Assembly: GCA_036560705.1 (NCBI GenBank)
Contig: DATBQR010000109.1
Span: 21,315 to 85,314, forward strand
DNA: 64,000 bases
From: RBG-16-66-20 sp036560705
Lineage (GTDB): Bacteria > Pseudomonadota > Gammaproteobacteria > Burkholderiales > SG8-39
Direction: 5' to 3'
Made by a program: the position numbers and the translations under genes. The notes beneath the pieces are model-generated. The model made no database searches. It was not told the origin of the DNA and was given only the letters and a program-made list of their open reading frames with translations. Of the stretch, positions 50,516 to 57,997 are shown piece by piece; the first letter of the stretch is position 1; every line of letters starts with the position of its first letter.

Positions 50516-50629
50516 GGCTTCACGCTACCAATTTCCTCCCCCGGGGGTGCAAAAAGTTGTCCGGAAACAGGAAAAATCAACGCTTTGGCGCCCACGCCGG
50601 CGCTTCTGACACAATCCGGACCGAGCCCC

Positions 50630-51220
50630 ATGCCGCCGGTCACCCAAGCGCTGCTGATCGCCAATATCGCCGTGTTCCTGCTGCAGAGCGCGGCCGGCCC
50701 GGAGTTCTTCTTCTGGTTCGCGCTTTGGCCGCCGGGCGTGCCGGACCTGCCTGAGTTCCAGCCCTGGCAGCTCGTCACCTACGGCTTCCTGCACGGCAGC
50801 CCGATGCACATCGCCTTCAACATGTTCGCGCTGTACATGTTCGGCTCGGACATCGAGCGCCTGTTCGGCGCGCGCTTCTACTTGCAGTACTACTTCGCCT
50901 GCCTGGTCAGCGCCGCCGCCTGCCAGCTCGCCGTCACGGCGTGGCTGGGCGCGCCGCCCGGGCCCACGGTCGGCGCCTCCGGCGCGGTGTTCGGCCTGCT
51001 GCTCGCCTTCGGCTGGTATTTCCCGCAGCGGCGCGTGATGCTGATATTTCCGCCGATCCCGATGCCGGCGCGGGTGTTCGTGGCGCTCTACGGCGCGATC
51101 GAGCTGGTGCTGGGCGTCACCGGCAGGGAAATCGGCGTCGCGCACTTCGCGCACCTGGGCGGCATGCTCGGCGGCTGGCTGATGATCCAGTACCGCCGCC
51201 GCGGCTTCCCCTTCCGCTGA
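50630..51220 (+). CDS. Rhomboid-family intramembrane serine protease
   Basis: A 196-aa membrane protein with six hydrophobic segments. The catalytic serine is in GASGAVFG (S117) and the histidine in AHLGGMLGG (H175), a complete dyad; HGSPMHIAFNMFALYMFG supplies the oxyanion histidine and asparagine. It should cleave transmembrane substrates in the inner membrane. The ribosome site is weak. It lies convergent with a small lipoprotein gene. Confidence 0.92.
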   Translation: MPPVTQALLIANIAVFLLQSAAGPEFFFWFALWPPGVPDLPEFQPWQLVTYGFLHGSPMHIAFNMFALYMFGSDIERLFGARFYLQYYFACLVSAAACQLAVTAWLGAPPGPTVGASGAVFGLLLAFGWYFPQRRVMLIFPPIPMPARVFVALYGAIELVLGVTGREIGVAHFAHLGGMLGGWLMIQYRRRGFPFR

Positions 51221-51230
51221 AAAAGGAAAA

Positions 51231-51395
51231 TCAGTAGTAATGGCGGTGGCCGTAGCCCCGGGAGTAACCGTAGTAGCCGTAAGGCTGCACCACGACCGAA
51301 GGCGGCGCGACGTATACCCCGGGCTCGCCCACCGGAACGGCCACGCATCCCGCGAGGCCCGCAACCGCAATCACGACCGCGACAAGTTTTTTCAT
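51231..51395 (-). CDS. Very small lipoprotein, Tyr/Gly-rich
   Basis: A 54-aa peptide with a clear lipoprotein signal (KLVAVVIAVAGLAGC) and a mature part of about 38 residues ending YGYYGYSRGYGHRHYY. A GGAG site is 6 nt before the ATG. It belongs to the same kind of tiny lipoproteins as the 66-aa one in this window. The function is unknown; it may coat or bind metals by its histidines. Confidence 0.7.
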   Translation of the reverse strand: MKKLVAVVIAVAGLAGCVAVPVGEPGVYVAPPSVVVQPYGYYGYSRGYGHRHYY

Positions 51396-51500
51396 GAGGG
51401 TCTCCGTGTCTTCCATACTGCTTAGAACGCACGGCGGCCGCTCCGGTTTGGCGAATTTGTTACAGAATATTCGCCCCGTTACACCCTGGACCCGTCGCCG

Positions 51501-52571
51501 GTGAGTGACAGCCTGCGCCGCATCATCCATCTCGACATGGACGCGTTCTACGCGTCGGTCGAGCAGCGCGACGATCCCTCCCTGCGCGGCAAGCCGGTGG
51601 CGGTGGGCGGCTCGCCGCAGTCGCGCGGCGTGGTGGCGGCCTCGAGCTACGAAGCGCGCAAGTTCGGCGTGCGCTCGGCGATGCCGATGGCGCGCGCGCT
51701 GCGGCTGTGCCCCGAACTGCTCATCGTGCGCCCCGATTTCGCGCGCTACCGGGCGGCTTCCCAGCGCGTGATGGCGATCCTGCGCACCTGCACGCCGCTG
51801 GTGGAGCCGCTGTCGCTGGACGAGGCCTACCTCGATGTCACCGAGAACCTCTGGGGCGAGCCGCTCGCGACCGTGGTGGCGAAGCGGTTGAAAAAGGAAA
51901 TCCTCGAGGAAACCGGCCTGACCGCCTCCGCCGGCGTGGCGCCGAACAAGTTCCTCGCCAAGATCGCCTCCGGCTGGCGCAAACCCGACGGCCTGACGGT
52001 GATCCCGCCGGAGCGCGTGGAGCAGTTCCTGCAGGAGCTGCCGGTGGAAGCGCTGTGGGGCGTCGGCCCGGTCACCGCGAAGAAGCTGCGCGCGGTGGGC
52101 ATCCAGCGGCTGGTCGACGTGCGCGCTTTCGACGAAATGTCGCTGCAGAAAACGGTCGGCAGCCTGGCCGCCTGGCTGAAGCGCCTGTCGCACGGCGACG
52201 ATCCGCGCGAAGTGAAGCCCGACCGGCCGTGGAAATCCATCTCGGCCGAGACGACTTACCCGGAGGATCTGGAAAGCGTGACCGAGATGCGCGCCGAAGT
52301 GTCGCGCCTGGCGCAGCGCGTCGCCGCTTCGCTGGAGAAAAAGAACCTTCGCGCGCGCACCGTGACCCTCAAGCTGCGCTACGCCGACTTCACCACCGTG
52401 ACGCGCAACCATACCGGCGCCGCGCCGACGCGGGACCCCGCCGAATTCGCCGCGCGCGCGGCCGCCCTGCTCGCCCGCACCGACGCTGCGCGCCGCCCGG
52501 TGCGCCTGCTCGGCGTCGGTGCGCACGGCCTGCTGGGCGAGGCGCATACTCCGTCCCTACTCGACCCATGA
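51501..52571 (+). CDS. dinB: DNA polymerase IV, Y family
   Basis: A 356-aa translesion polymerase. IIHLDMDAFYASVE holds D12 and the steric-gate F16, and SLDEAYLDVT has D107 and E108; GLTASAGVAPNKFLAKIAS and the helix-hairpin-helix LWGVGPVTAKKLRAVG are intact, and RTVTLKLRYADF marks the little finger. The usual C-terminal clamp-binding motif is only weakly seen (TPSLLDP). It starts with GTG. No LexA site was recognised. It overlaps the MgtC-type gene by 4 nt. Confidence 0.95.
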   Translation: MSDSLRRIIHLDMDAFYASVEQRDDPSLRGKPVAVGGSPQSRGVVAASSYEARKFGVRSAMPMARALRLCPELLIVRPDFARYRAASQRVMAILRTCTPLVEPLSLDEAYLDVTENLWGEPLATVVAKRLKKEILEETGLTASAGVAPNKFLAKIASGWRKPDGLTVIPPERVEQFLQELPVEALWGVGPVTAKKLRAVGIQRLVDVRAFDEMSLQKTVGSLAAWLKRLSHGDDPREVKPDRPWKSISAETTYPEDLESVTEMRAEVSRLAQRVAASLEKKNLRARTVTLKLRYADFTTVTRNHTGAAPTRDPAEFAARAAALLARTDAARRPVRLLGVGAHGLLGEAHTPSLLDP

Positions 52572-53818
52572 ATATCCTGAATTCGCTGCCGCCGGACGGC
52601 GTAAAGATCCTCCTCGTCCTGTTCCTCTCGTTCCTGATCGGCCTGGAGCGCGAGGAGCACAAGGCGGCCGAGGCGCAATACGCGTTCGGCGGCGTGCGCA
52701 CCTTTCCGCTTATCGGCCTGATCGGCTACGCGGTCGCGCTGCTTGCCGGGGGACAGCCCGCGGCGCAGGCGCTCGGGCTGCTGGCGGTCGCGGGCTTCCT
52801 GTGGCTCTCCTACCGCCACAAGCTGGAAACCTCGCAGTATCCCGGCGCCACCTCGGAAATGTCGGGCGTGCTGACCTACGTCGTCGGCGCGCTGATCTAC
52901 CACGAGCAATTCTGGATCGCCACCACGCTGACGGTCGCGAGCCTGCTGCTGCTTGAGTTGAAGGCGGGCCTGGAGGGCCTGGCGCGGCGCACCTCGCCGC
53001 TCGATATCCAGACGTTCACCAAGTTCCTGCTGCTCAGCGCCGTCATCCTGCCCCTGGTGCCGGACCAGGATTTCACCGAGTACCGGATGAATCCGTACAA
53101 GACCTGGCTGGTGGTGGTCGCCGTCAGCGGGGTCTCGTACGGCAGCTACGCGCTGCAGCGGCTGGCCAAGGGCCGGGGCGGCGTGCTGCTCGCCGCCGTC
53201 CTCGGCGGCGCCTATTCCTCGACGGTCACCACCATCGCGCTCGCCCGCGAATGCGCGGGGAACGAACAGCCGCGGCTTTACGCGGGCGCGATCCTCATGG
53301 CCTGCGGCGTGATGTACCTGCGCCTCGCCGCGCTGCTCGCGATTTTCAACGCCCAGCTGATGAACCGGCTGGCGGCGCCCTTCGTCGCGCTCGCCGCCGC
53401 GGCACTGTGCGCCGGCTGGTTCTGGTCGCGCGGCGCATCGCCCGATCAGGCCCCGCCCGTCCAGGATTCGAGGAATCCGCTCGAACTGCGCGCGGCGCTG
53501 CTGTTCGCCGCGGTTTTCCTCGTCCTGATCGTGGCGACGCATTTCGCCCTCCAGCACCTCGGCACGGGCGGCGTGTACGCGCTCTCGGCGATCATGGGTC
53601 TCTCCGACGTCGACCCGTACATCATGGGACTGACCCAGTCGGCGCCCTCCGTCACGCCGCTCGACCTGGCGGCGAACGCCATCCTGATCGCGGCGGCCTG
53701 CAACAATGCCGTGAAGGGCGTCTACACCTTCGCGATCGCCCCGCGCCGCACCGGCCTGCAGGGCCTCGGCCTGCTGCTCGGCTTCGCGGGGCTCGGACTG
53801 GTTCCGCTGCTGCGCTAG
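52568..53818 (+). CDS. MgtC/SapB and DUF4010 membrane protein
   Basis: A 416-aa inner-membrane protein with about 11-12 helices. The N-terminal part has FLIGLEREEHKAAEAQYAFG and VRTFPLIGLIGY, the MgtC/SapB pattern with its conserved acidic residues; the remainder is DUF4010-like (GAYSSTVTTIALARE, ALSAIMGLSDVDPYIMGL). The role may be in cation handling, by analogy to MgtC. Its ATG overlaps the dinB stop as ATGA, so both share a message. Confidence 0.9.
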   Translation: MNILNSLPPDGVKILLVLFLSFLIGLEREEHKAAEAQYAFGGVRTFPLIGLIGYAVALLAGGQPAAQALGLLAVAGFLWLSYRHKLETSQYPGATSEMSGVLTYVVGALIYHEQFWIATTLTVASLLLLELKAGLEGLARRTSPLDIQTFTKFLLLSAVILPLVPDQDFTEYRMNPYKTWLVVVAVSGVSYGSYALQRLAKGRGGVLLAAVLGGAYSSTVTTIALARECAGNEQPRLYAGAILMACGVMYLRLAALLAIFNAQLMNRLAAPFVALAAAALCAGWFWSRGASPDQAPPVQDSRNPLELRAALLFAAVFLVLIVATHFALQHLGTGGVYALSAIMGLSDVDPYIMGLTQSAPSVTPLDLAANAILIAAACNNAVKGVYTFAIAPRRTGLQGLGLLLGFAGLGLVPLLR

Positions 53819-53837
53819 CGCGCGCCGCGCGCCGTCC

Positions 53838-54209
53838 TCATGCAATCTTGCATGGGATCAGGGCATCCTCGTCGAACGAGTACACGGCGCACAGGCGATG
53901 GTAGCCGTCGGCGATGACCACTTTGCCGTTCTGCCGGTCGCGCACGAGCAGCAGCGGCGCCAGCTCCTGGCCATTCCTGATTTTCCGGCGGTCCTTCTCC
54001 ACGTGCTCGTTGCTCACGCCCAGCAGGGAGAGGCCCGACGCGCGGAAGATGTCCTTCGCCTTGAATTGCGCGACGCGCGCGCGCCGGAGCTTTTGCACCA
54101 GCCCTCGCGCGGCCGGATCGTCGTAGATCAGGCCCAGGTAGGACCGGGCGGCCGGGTAGTCGTGTTCCTCCGGTTTTGCCAGCCAGCGAATATGCGCGCG
54201 CTTGCCCAT
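53838..54209 (-). CDS. ParB/sulfiredoxin-like small protein
   Basis: A 123-aa protein ending KVVIADGYHRLCAVYSFDED ALIPCKI in outline: the ADGYHRL segment is the ParB/Srx-fold motif where a phosphate or nucleotide binds. No ParA or plasmid genes are near. The first half (RAHIRWLAKPEEHDYPAARS) is basic. TAGAGT stands 6 nt before the ATG with no ribosome site. The function is unknown. Confidence 0.65.
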   Translation of the reverse strand: MGKRAHIRWLAKPEEHDYPAARSYLGLIYDDPAARGLVQKLRRARVAQFKAKDIFRASGLSLLGVSNEHVEKDRRKIRNGQELAPLLLVRDRQNGKVVIADGYHRLCAVYSFDEDALIPCKIA

Positions 54210-54215
54210 ATGCGT

Positions 54216-54221
54216 ACTCTA
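54216..54221 (-). promoter_or_regulatory. -10 box of the ParB-like gene, leaderless
   Basis: TAGAGT (minus strand) stands 6 nt before the ATG, so transcription should begin at the start codon. A matching -35 box is not obvious. Confidence 0.35.
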
Positions 54222-54267
54222 TCAAGACCTATGACGCCGGCCCAATCTGCTATAGCATCACGGGCCT

Positions 54268-54576
54268 ATGAGCGAACACGGCGCAGCACCCGCTCCAGCA
54301 GCGGCCAAACCCGGCGCGGCTCCCGCGCACGATCCGATCGAGGAGCTGGCGAGGGAGATTTTCATCCAGCTCTCCGCGCAGGTGCATTCGCAGGCCGGCG
54401 AGAAGCCCGAGCACAAGAAGCTGGTGGAGTTGAGCTTCCGCCTCGCCGAAGCCTTCACCGCCGGCAATTTCGACTTCAACACCGCCGCGCGCGAGCGCCG
54501 CGAGGCGAAAGCCAAGGCGAGCGTGGACGTGGGCAAGATCGAGATCGATTTCGGCGCCATCAGCAGCAAGAAGTAG
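54268..54576 (+). CDS. Small helical hypothetical protein
   Basis: A 102-aa soluble protein: an Ala/Pro-rich start, then helices (DPIEELAREIFIQLSAQVHS, LVELSFRLAEAFTAGNF) and a Lys-rich end. It has no recognised domain. Codon use is normal, so it is likely real. TATAGC lies 11 nt before the ATG. It is convergent with the MFS gene with a 2-nt gap. Confidence 0.6.
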   Translation: MSEHGAAPAPAAAKPGAAPAHDPIEELAREIFIQLSAQVHSQAGEKPEHKKLVELSFRLAEAFTAGNFDFNTAARERREAKAKASVDVGKIEIDFGAISSKK

Positions 54577-54578
54577 CC

Positions 54579-55694
54579 TCAGGCTTTCCCCCTGCGCAGC
54601 GCGCCCGCGCTGGCGACCAGCACGAAGCAGGCGATCAGCAGCGCCGCGGAGAATCCGCCGCCGGCGCCGGCGATCGCGCTGACCGACAGCGGCCCGGCGA
54701 TCTGCCCCGCGGCGAACGCGGCCGTCATCGCGGCGACCAGCCGGGGCGCGCGCGGCCCGGCGACGACGCGCGCTTCCTGTATGCCGACCATGGTGATCAC
54801 CACGAAGGTGCCGCCGACGCACAGCGCGGACAGCACGATGCCGCCGATGCCCGGCCAGAAGACGGGCGCGGCGACGCCGAGCGCCATCGCCAGCTGGCTG
54901 CCGATCCAGGCCGCGCGGCTGCCGTAGCGCCCGGAGACGAGCGATACCGCGAGCGTCGAGGCGACCGCGGCGGCGCCGAACACCGGCCAGGCCCAGCCGA
55001 ACACCGCGGGATCCGCCACCACCTGGCGCGCCATGACCGGAAGGAAGGTCGCCGGGATGATGTAGCCGAAGCCGTAGCCGCCGTAGGCGAGCACCAGGCG
55101 CGCCTGCGCCCAGCTCCAGCGGTCCGCTTCGCCGCGCGCATTTATTTTCCCGTCTGAAGAATCGAATACCCGCCACACCAGGGCCGTGACCGCGGCCGAC
55201 AGCGCGCCCAGCAGCAGCCACGCGCTCGCGGCGCTAGCATGCATCGCCATCAGCAGCACGCAGGCCAGTCCCGCCGCCACCAGTCCCGCGCCGACGCCGG
55301 CGAACAGCACGCCGCTCAGCAGCGGGCGTCCGAGTGGCGCGAGGCGCTCGAGGCACCAGGACGAGGCGTGAATCAGCACCCACGCGCTCGCCAGGCCGGC
55401 GACCAGGCGCAGCGCCGCCCAGGCGGCGAAACCGGAGGTAAGGCCCATGGCGAGCGTCACCAGGGCGATCGCCACCAAGCCGGCGCGGATGGCGCGCGCC
55501 GCGTCGACGCGCATCGCGCCCGCCCACAGCGCGCCCAGGAGGTAGCCGGCATAGTTGGCCGAGGCGAGCCAGCCGCCCGCGGCGACCGAGAGCCCGAGGT
55601 CCTGCTGCATCATCGGCAGGATCGGCGTGAAGGCGAAGCGGCCGATGCCCATCGCCACCGCCAGGGCGGCCAGTCCTGCGAGCGCGATCCGCAT
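54579..55694 (-). CDS. YbfB/YjiJ-family MFS transporter
   Basis: A 371-aa carrier with about 12 helices. VAMGIGRFAFTPILPMMQQD at the start is the hallmark of the YbfB/YjiJ family, and GWLASANYAGYLLGALWAGA follows. The substrates of this family are unknown. TAGACT stands 6 nt before the ATG, and there is no ribosome site, so a leaderless transcript is expected. Confidence 0.93.
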   Translation of the reverse strand: MRIALAGLAALAVAMGIGRFAFTPILPMMQQDLGLSVAAGGWLASANYAGYLLGALWAGAMRVDAARAIRAGLVAIALVTLAMGLTSGFAAWAALRLVAGLASAWVLIHASSWCLERLAPLGRPLLSGVLFAGVGAGLVAAGLACVLLMAMHASAASAWLLLGALSAAVTALVWRVFDSSDGKINARGEADRWSWAQARLVLAYGGYGFGYIIPATFLPVMARQVVADPAVFGWAWPVFGAAAVASTLAVSLVSGRYGSRAAWIGSQLAMALGVAAPVFWPGIGGIVLSALCVGGTFVVITMVGIQEARVVAGPRAPRLVAAMTAAFAAGQIAGPLSVSAIAGAGGGFSAALLIACFVLVASAGALRRGKA

Positions 55695-55700
55695 CGCCGC

Positions 55701-55706
55701 AGTCTA
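55701..55706 (-). promoter_or_regulatory. -10 box of the YbfB-type MFS gene, leaderless
   Basis: TAGACT on the minus strand is 6 nt before the ATG. The same hexamer and spacing precede the M81 peptidase gene, which strengthens both. Confidence 0.45.
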
Positions 55707-55743
55707 GCCCGCCGGCGCGGGCCGCCGGTCGAAACAGTGCGGA

Positions 55744-56199
55744 TCAGCGCGCCGCGACGGGACTGGGAAGCGGCTCGATCCGGCCCTTGATCACCCTGAC
55801 CCGGTCGCCGGGCTTCCAGTGCGGCACGCTGCCGTCGCGCAGCACGCGCACCGAGCCGTCGTCGTGCAGCACCGAGGTTTCGTAGATCCTGCCTGGCCCG
55901 GACCTGGACGCGCCGCCCAGCGCGGCGATCAGCAGGACGGCGCCCTCGTCGCGGCTGCCCTGCAGCTGCAGCCCCGGGGCCGGTTCGAGTTGGCGCACCG
56001 ACTCGACGACGCCGCAGACGCTGCAGAACGAAACGGCATGCGACACGGCGGACGGCCGCGCCTGGTCCAGCACCAGCAGCGCGAACCAGGCGGCCACCAT
56101 CGCGAAGCCGGCGACGTAGACGATTGCGGTGAGAATGCCGAGCGCCAGCGGCGCAGACTCGGGCGTGTGGGGGAACGGCTCGTGCTCGCGTATGTCCAT
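55744..56199 (-). CDS. Single-helix membrane protein, hypothetical
   Basis: A 151-aa protein with one hydrophobic segment (about 19-43, APLALGILTAIVYVAGFAMV), a CSVCGVVESVRQ cysteine pair and a C-terminal part (ETSVLHDDGSVRVLRDGSVP, WKPGDRVRVIKGRIEP) that resembles the outer-membrane lipoprotein SlyB-type or RcsF-like small barrel. The cysteines may bind a metal or form a disulfide. A GGAGG site sets the start. No known family was recognised. Confidence 0.55.
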   Translation of the reverse strand: MDIREHEPFPHTPESAPLALGILTAIVYVAGFAMVAAWFALLVLDQARPSAVSHAVSFCSVCGVVESVRQLEPAPGLQLQGSRDEGAVLLIAALGGASRSGPGRIYETSVLHDDGSVRVLRDGSVPHWKPGDRVRVIKGRIEPLPSPVAAR

Positions 56200-56353
56200 G
56201 GGACCTCCGTGATGCCGCGCGCGATACCCCCATACCGCGCGCACAGTGGGAGTGTAGATCCTAGCGGAGCGGATTGCCCGGCGTCGTGGAACAAATTGGC
56301 TTGTTTTTGTCGCTGGAAACCGACAGCGCCGGACGAATACAATACTGCAGCGC

Positions 56354-57076
56354 ATGAGAAAAACAGCGGGCATCCTGATTCTGGCAGCGGCGCTCGGCCT
56401 CTGCGCGCAGCGTTGCCTTGCAGCAGAGGAACTCATCTCGACGGCGCACTACGCGAGCGGAGAACAGGTCCCCTACATCCTCAACTCCGCCGGCCCGTCG
56501 CCGAAATACCTGCTCATCCTGTTCCCGGGCGGCTCGGGCATCGTCGATCCGCACCTCGTCGAGGGCACATTGGTCTACGGCTTCAAGGGAAATTTCCTGC
56601 TGCGCGCCCGGCCGTTTTTCGTCGACGACGAGTTCGCCACGGTGACCACCAACTCGATGCAGAGCGAGGAGCGCATCCAGGCCGTGCTCGACGACCTGAA
56701 GCGCCGCTTTCCGCAGGCGCGCATCTACCTGGTGGGCACCAGCAACGGCACCTGGTCGACGATGGCGCTGGCGGGCTACCTCTCCGGCAGGATCGCCGGG
56801 GTGATCCATACTTCCTCGCTCGCCAAGATCGGCGGCTTCGACGCGAAGAAATACGGGAACCGCCAGTTGGTCGTGCACCACAGGGACGACTCCTGCCGCG
56901 CCACGCCCTTCAGCGCCGCGCAGGCCTCGCACGACCGCTACGGCAGCGAGCTCATCGTCATGGAGGGCGGCATTTCCACCGGCGATCCCTGCGAGGCGTT
57001 CGCCCACCACGGCTACAACGGCATCGAGCGCGAAACCGCGGCAGCGATCAAGAAATGGGTGCGGCAGGGCGGCTGA
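56354..57076 (+). CDS. Exported alpha/beta-hydrolase-like protein
   Basis: A 240-aa protein with a signal (MRKTAGILILAAALGLCAQR) and a hydrolase core: LLILFPGGSGIVDP, the nucleophile elbow YLVGTSNGTWS (S in GTSNG) and a late HHGYNGIERE with the histidine. It may be an esterase or depolymerase in the periplasm; the substrate is unknown. TACAAT is 10 nt before the ATG, and no ribosome site is seen, so the leader is very short. Confidence 0.7.
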   Translation: MRKTAGILILAAALGLCAQRCLAAEELISTAHYASGEQVPYILNSAGPSPKYLLILFPGGSGIVDPHLVEGTLVYGFKGNFLLRARPFFVDDEFATVTTNSMQSEERIQAVLDDLKRRFPQARIYLVGTSNGTWSTMALAGYLSGRIAGVIHTSSLAKIGGFDAKKYGNRQLVVHHRDDSCRATPFSAAQASHDRYGSELIVMEGGISTGDPCEAFAHHGYNGIERETAAAIKKWVRQGG

Positions 57077-57089
57077 GCGCCGCGGGTAT

Positions 57090-57926
57090 TTACTTCGACT
57101 TTGCCTCGGCCTTGCTCTGCGGCGGCGGCGTCAACCCGAGCACCGCCTTGACCGCCGTCGTCACCGCCTCGGGATCGAACGGCTTGGTCACGTAGCCGTC
57201 GGCGCCCGCCAGCAGGCCCTTCAGCACCGCCTGGCGGGTCGCCTCCGCCGTCAGCATGACGACCGGGATCGCCTTGAGCGCCGCGTGCTGGCGCATCTTG
57301 ACGAGGATGTCGAAGCCGTTGACGTCGGGCAGGTCCACGTCGAGCAGCACCAGGTCGGGGATCGGCGACTGGCGCAGCATGGCGAGGAATTCCGCGCGGT
57401 TGCCGGCGAGGCGCGGCACGAAACCCTCGAGCGAGAGGTAGGTGCGCATCAGCTTGGCGAGGTCCGGGTCGTCGTCCACCACCAGGACGGTGAACTTCTG
57501 CCCCTCCTTCACTTCGCGCTTGCCGGCCGGGCGGCGCGCGATGCGCACGTAGTAGCCGTCCTGCTTCAGCGAGGAGGCGCCCCGCTCGGCCTCGCTGTCA
57601 TCCTTCGGCGTCGCCGAGGTGAAAAATCCCGCCGGCACGTCGATGCTGAAGAAGCCCGACTCCAGGCCGTCGGAACTGGGCTCGGTGGCGTTGGTGATCA
57701 GCCGGCTGCCGAAAAATTTCTTCAGGGTCTCGACGATCTCGGCCGCCGCCAGGTTGGGCGCGCTCCTGCCGATCTGCTCCACCGAGGTCTTGCCGTCGAT
57801 GAGGATCAGCACCTGCAGCTCCGTCGCCGCCAGCGACGTCCCCGTCGCCTTCAGTTCCGCGTTGCCCTTCTCGGTCAGCGCGAACAGGTCCTCGTTCTTG
57901 ATCACGGTGGGGCGCAGGCCGCTCAT
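57090..57926 (-). CDS. Receiver-domain protein with novel N-terminal domain
   Basis: A 278-aa protein. Residues 145-265 are a receiver domain with the acid pocket D151-D152, phosphoacceptor D196 (LVLLDVDLPDVNG), T226 and K248 all present. The N-terminal 120 residues (FALTEKGNAELKATGTSLAA, LILIDGKTSVEQIGRSAPN) are a helical domain like those seen before receivers in other betaproteobacteria, with no DNA-binding motif recognised. There is no cognate kinase nearby. TAGAAT stands 6 nt before the ATG and the N6 is CAAAAA, so the message should be leaderless. Confidence 0.85.
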   Translation of the reverse strand: MSGLRPTVIKNEDLFALTEKGNAELKATGTSLAATELQVLILIDGKTSVEQIGRSAPNLAAAEIVETLKKFFGSRLITNATEPSSDGLESGFFSIDVPAGFFTSATPKDDSEAERGASSLKQDGYYVRIARRPAGKREVKEGQKFTVLVVDDDPDLAKLMRTYLSLEGFVPRLAGNRAEFLAMLRQSPIPDLVLLDVDLPDVNGFDILVKMRQHAALKAIPVVMLTAEATRQAVLKGLLAGADGYVTKPFDPEAVTTAVKAVLGLTPPPQSKAEAKSK

Positions 57927-57929
57927 TTT

Positions 57930-57959
57930 TTGATTCTATGCTGTTTCACGCTGGATAAT
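57930..57959 (+). promoter_or_regulatory. Candidate promoter of the acyltransferase-like gene
   Basis: TTGATT (57930-57935), an 18-bp spacer and GATAAT (57954-57959) precede the plus-strand gene by about 39 nt. It overlaps the -10 box of the opposing receiver gene (57933-57938), so expression of the two may interfere. Confidence 0.4.
57933..57938 (-). promoter_or_regulatory. -10 box of the receiver gene, leaderless
   Basis: TAGAAT on the minus strand is 6 nt before the ATG. No Shine-Dalgarno sequence is present; the -35 region is not convincing. Confidence 0.45.
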
Positions 57960-57968
57960 GTAGGCTCA

Positions 57969-57984
57969 CTGACGGAGCCGTCAG
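57969..57984 (+). promoter_or_regulatory. Palindrome CTGACGG-AG-CCGTCAG
   Basis: A perfect 7-bp inverted repeat with a 2-nt centre lies just after the predicted transcription start and before the GGGAGGG ribosome site. It could be a repressor operator or a leader hairpin. Confidence 0.4.
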
Positions 57985-57997
57985 CTTGGGAGGGATC

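Noticed and set aside
51451..51476. GGCGAAT/ATTCGCC inverted repeat before dinB as a LexA box
   Set aside because: It does not contain CTGT-N8-ACAG, the betaproteobacterial LexA pattern, so SOS control cannot be claimed.
53838..54209. ParB-like gene as sign of a plasmid or integrated element
   Set aside because: Only a short fold motif matches and no parA, integrase, repeat or tRNA junction is present.
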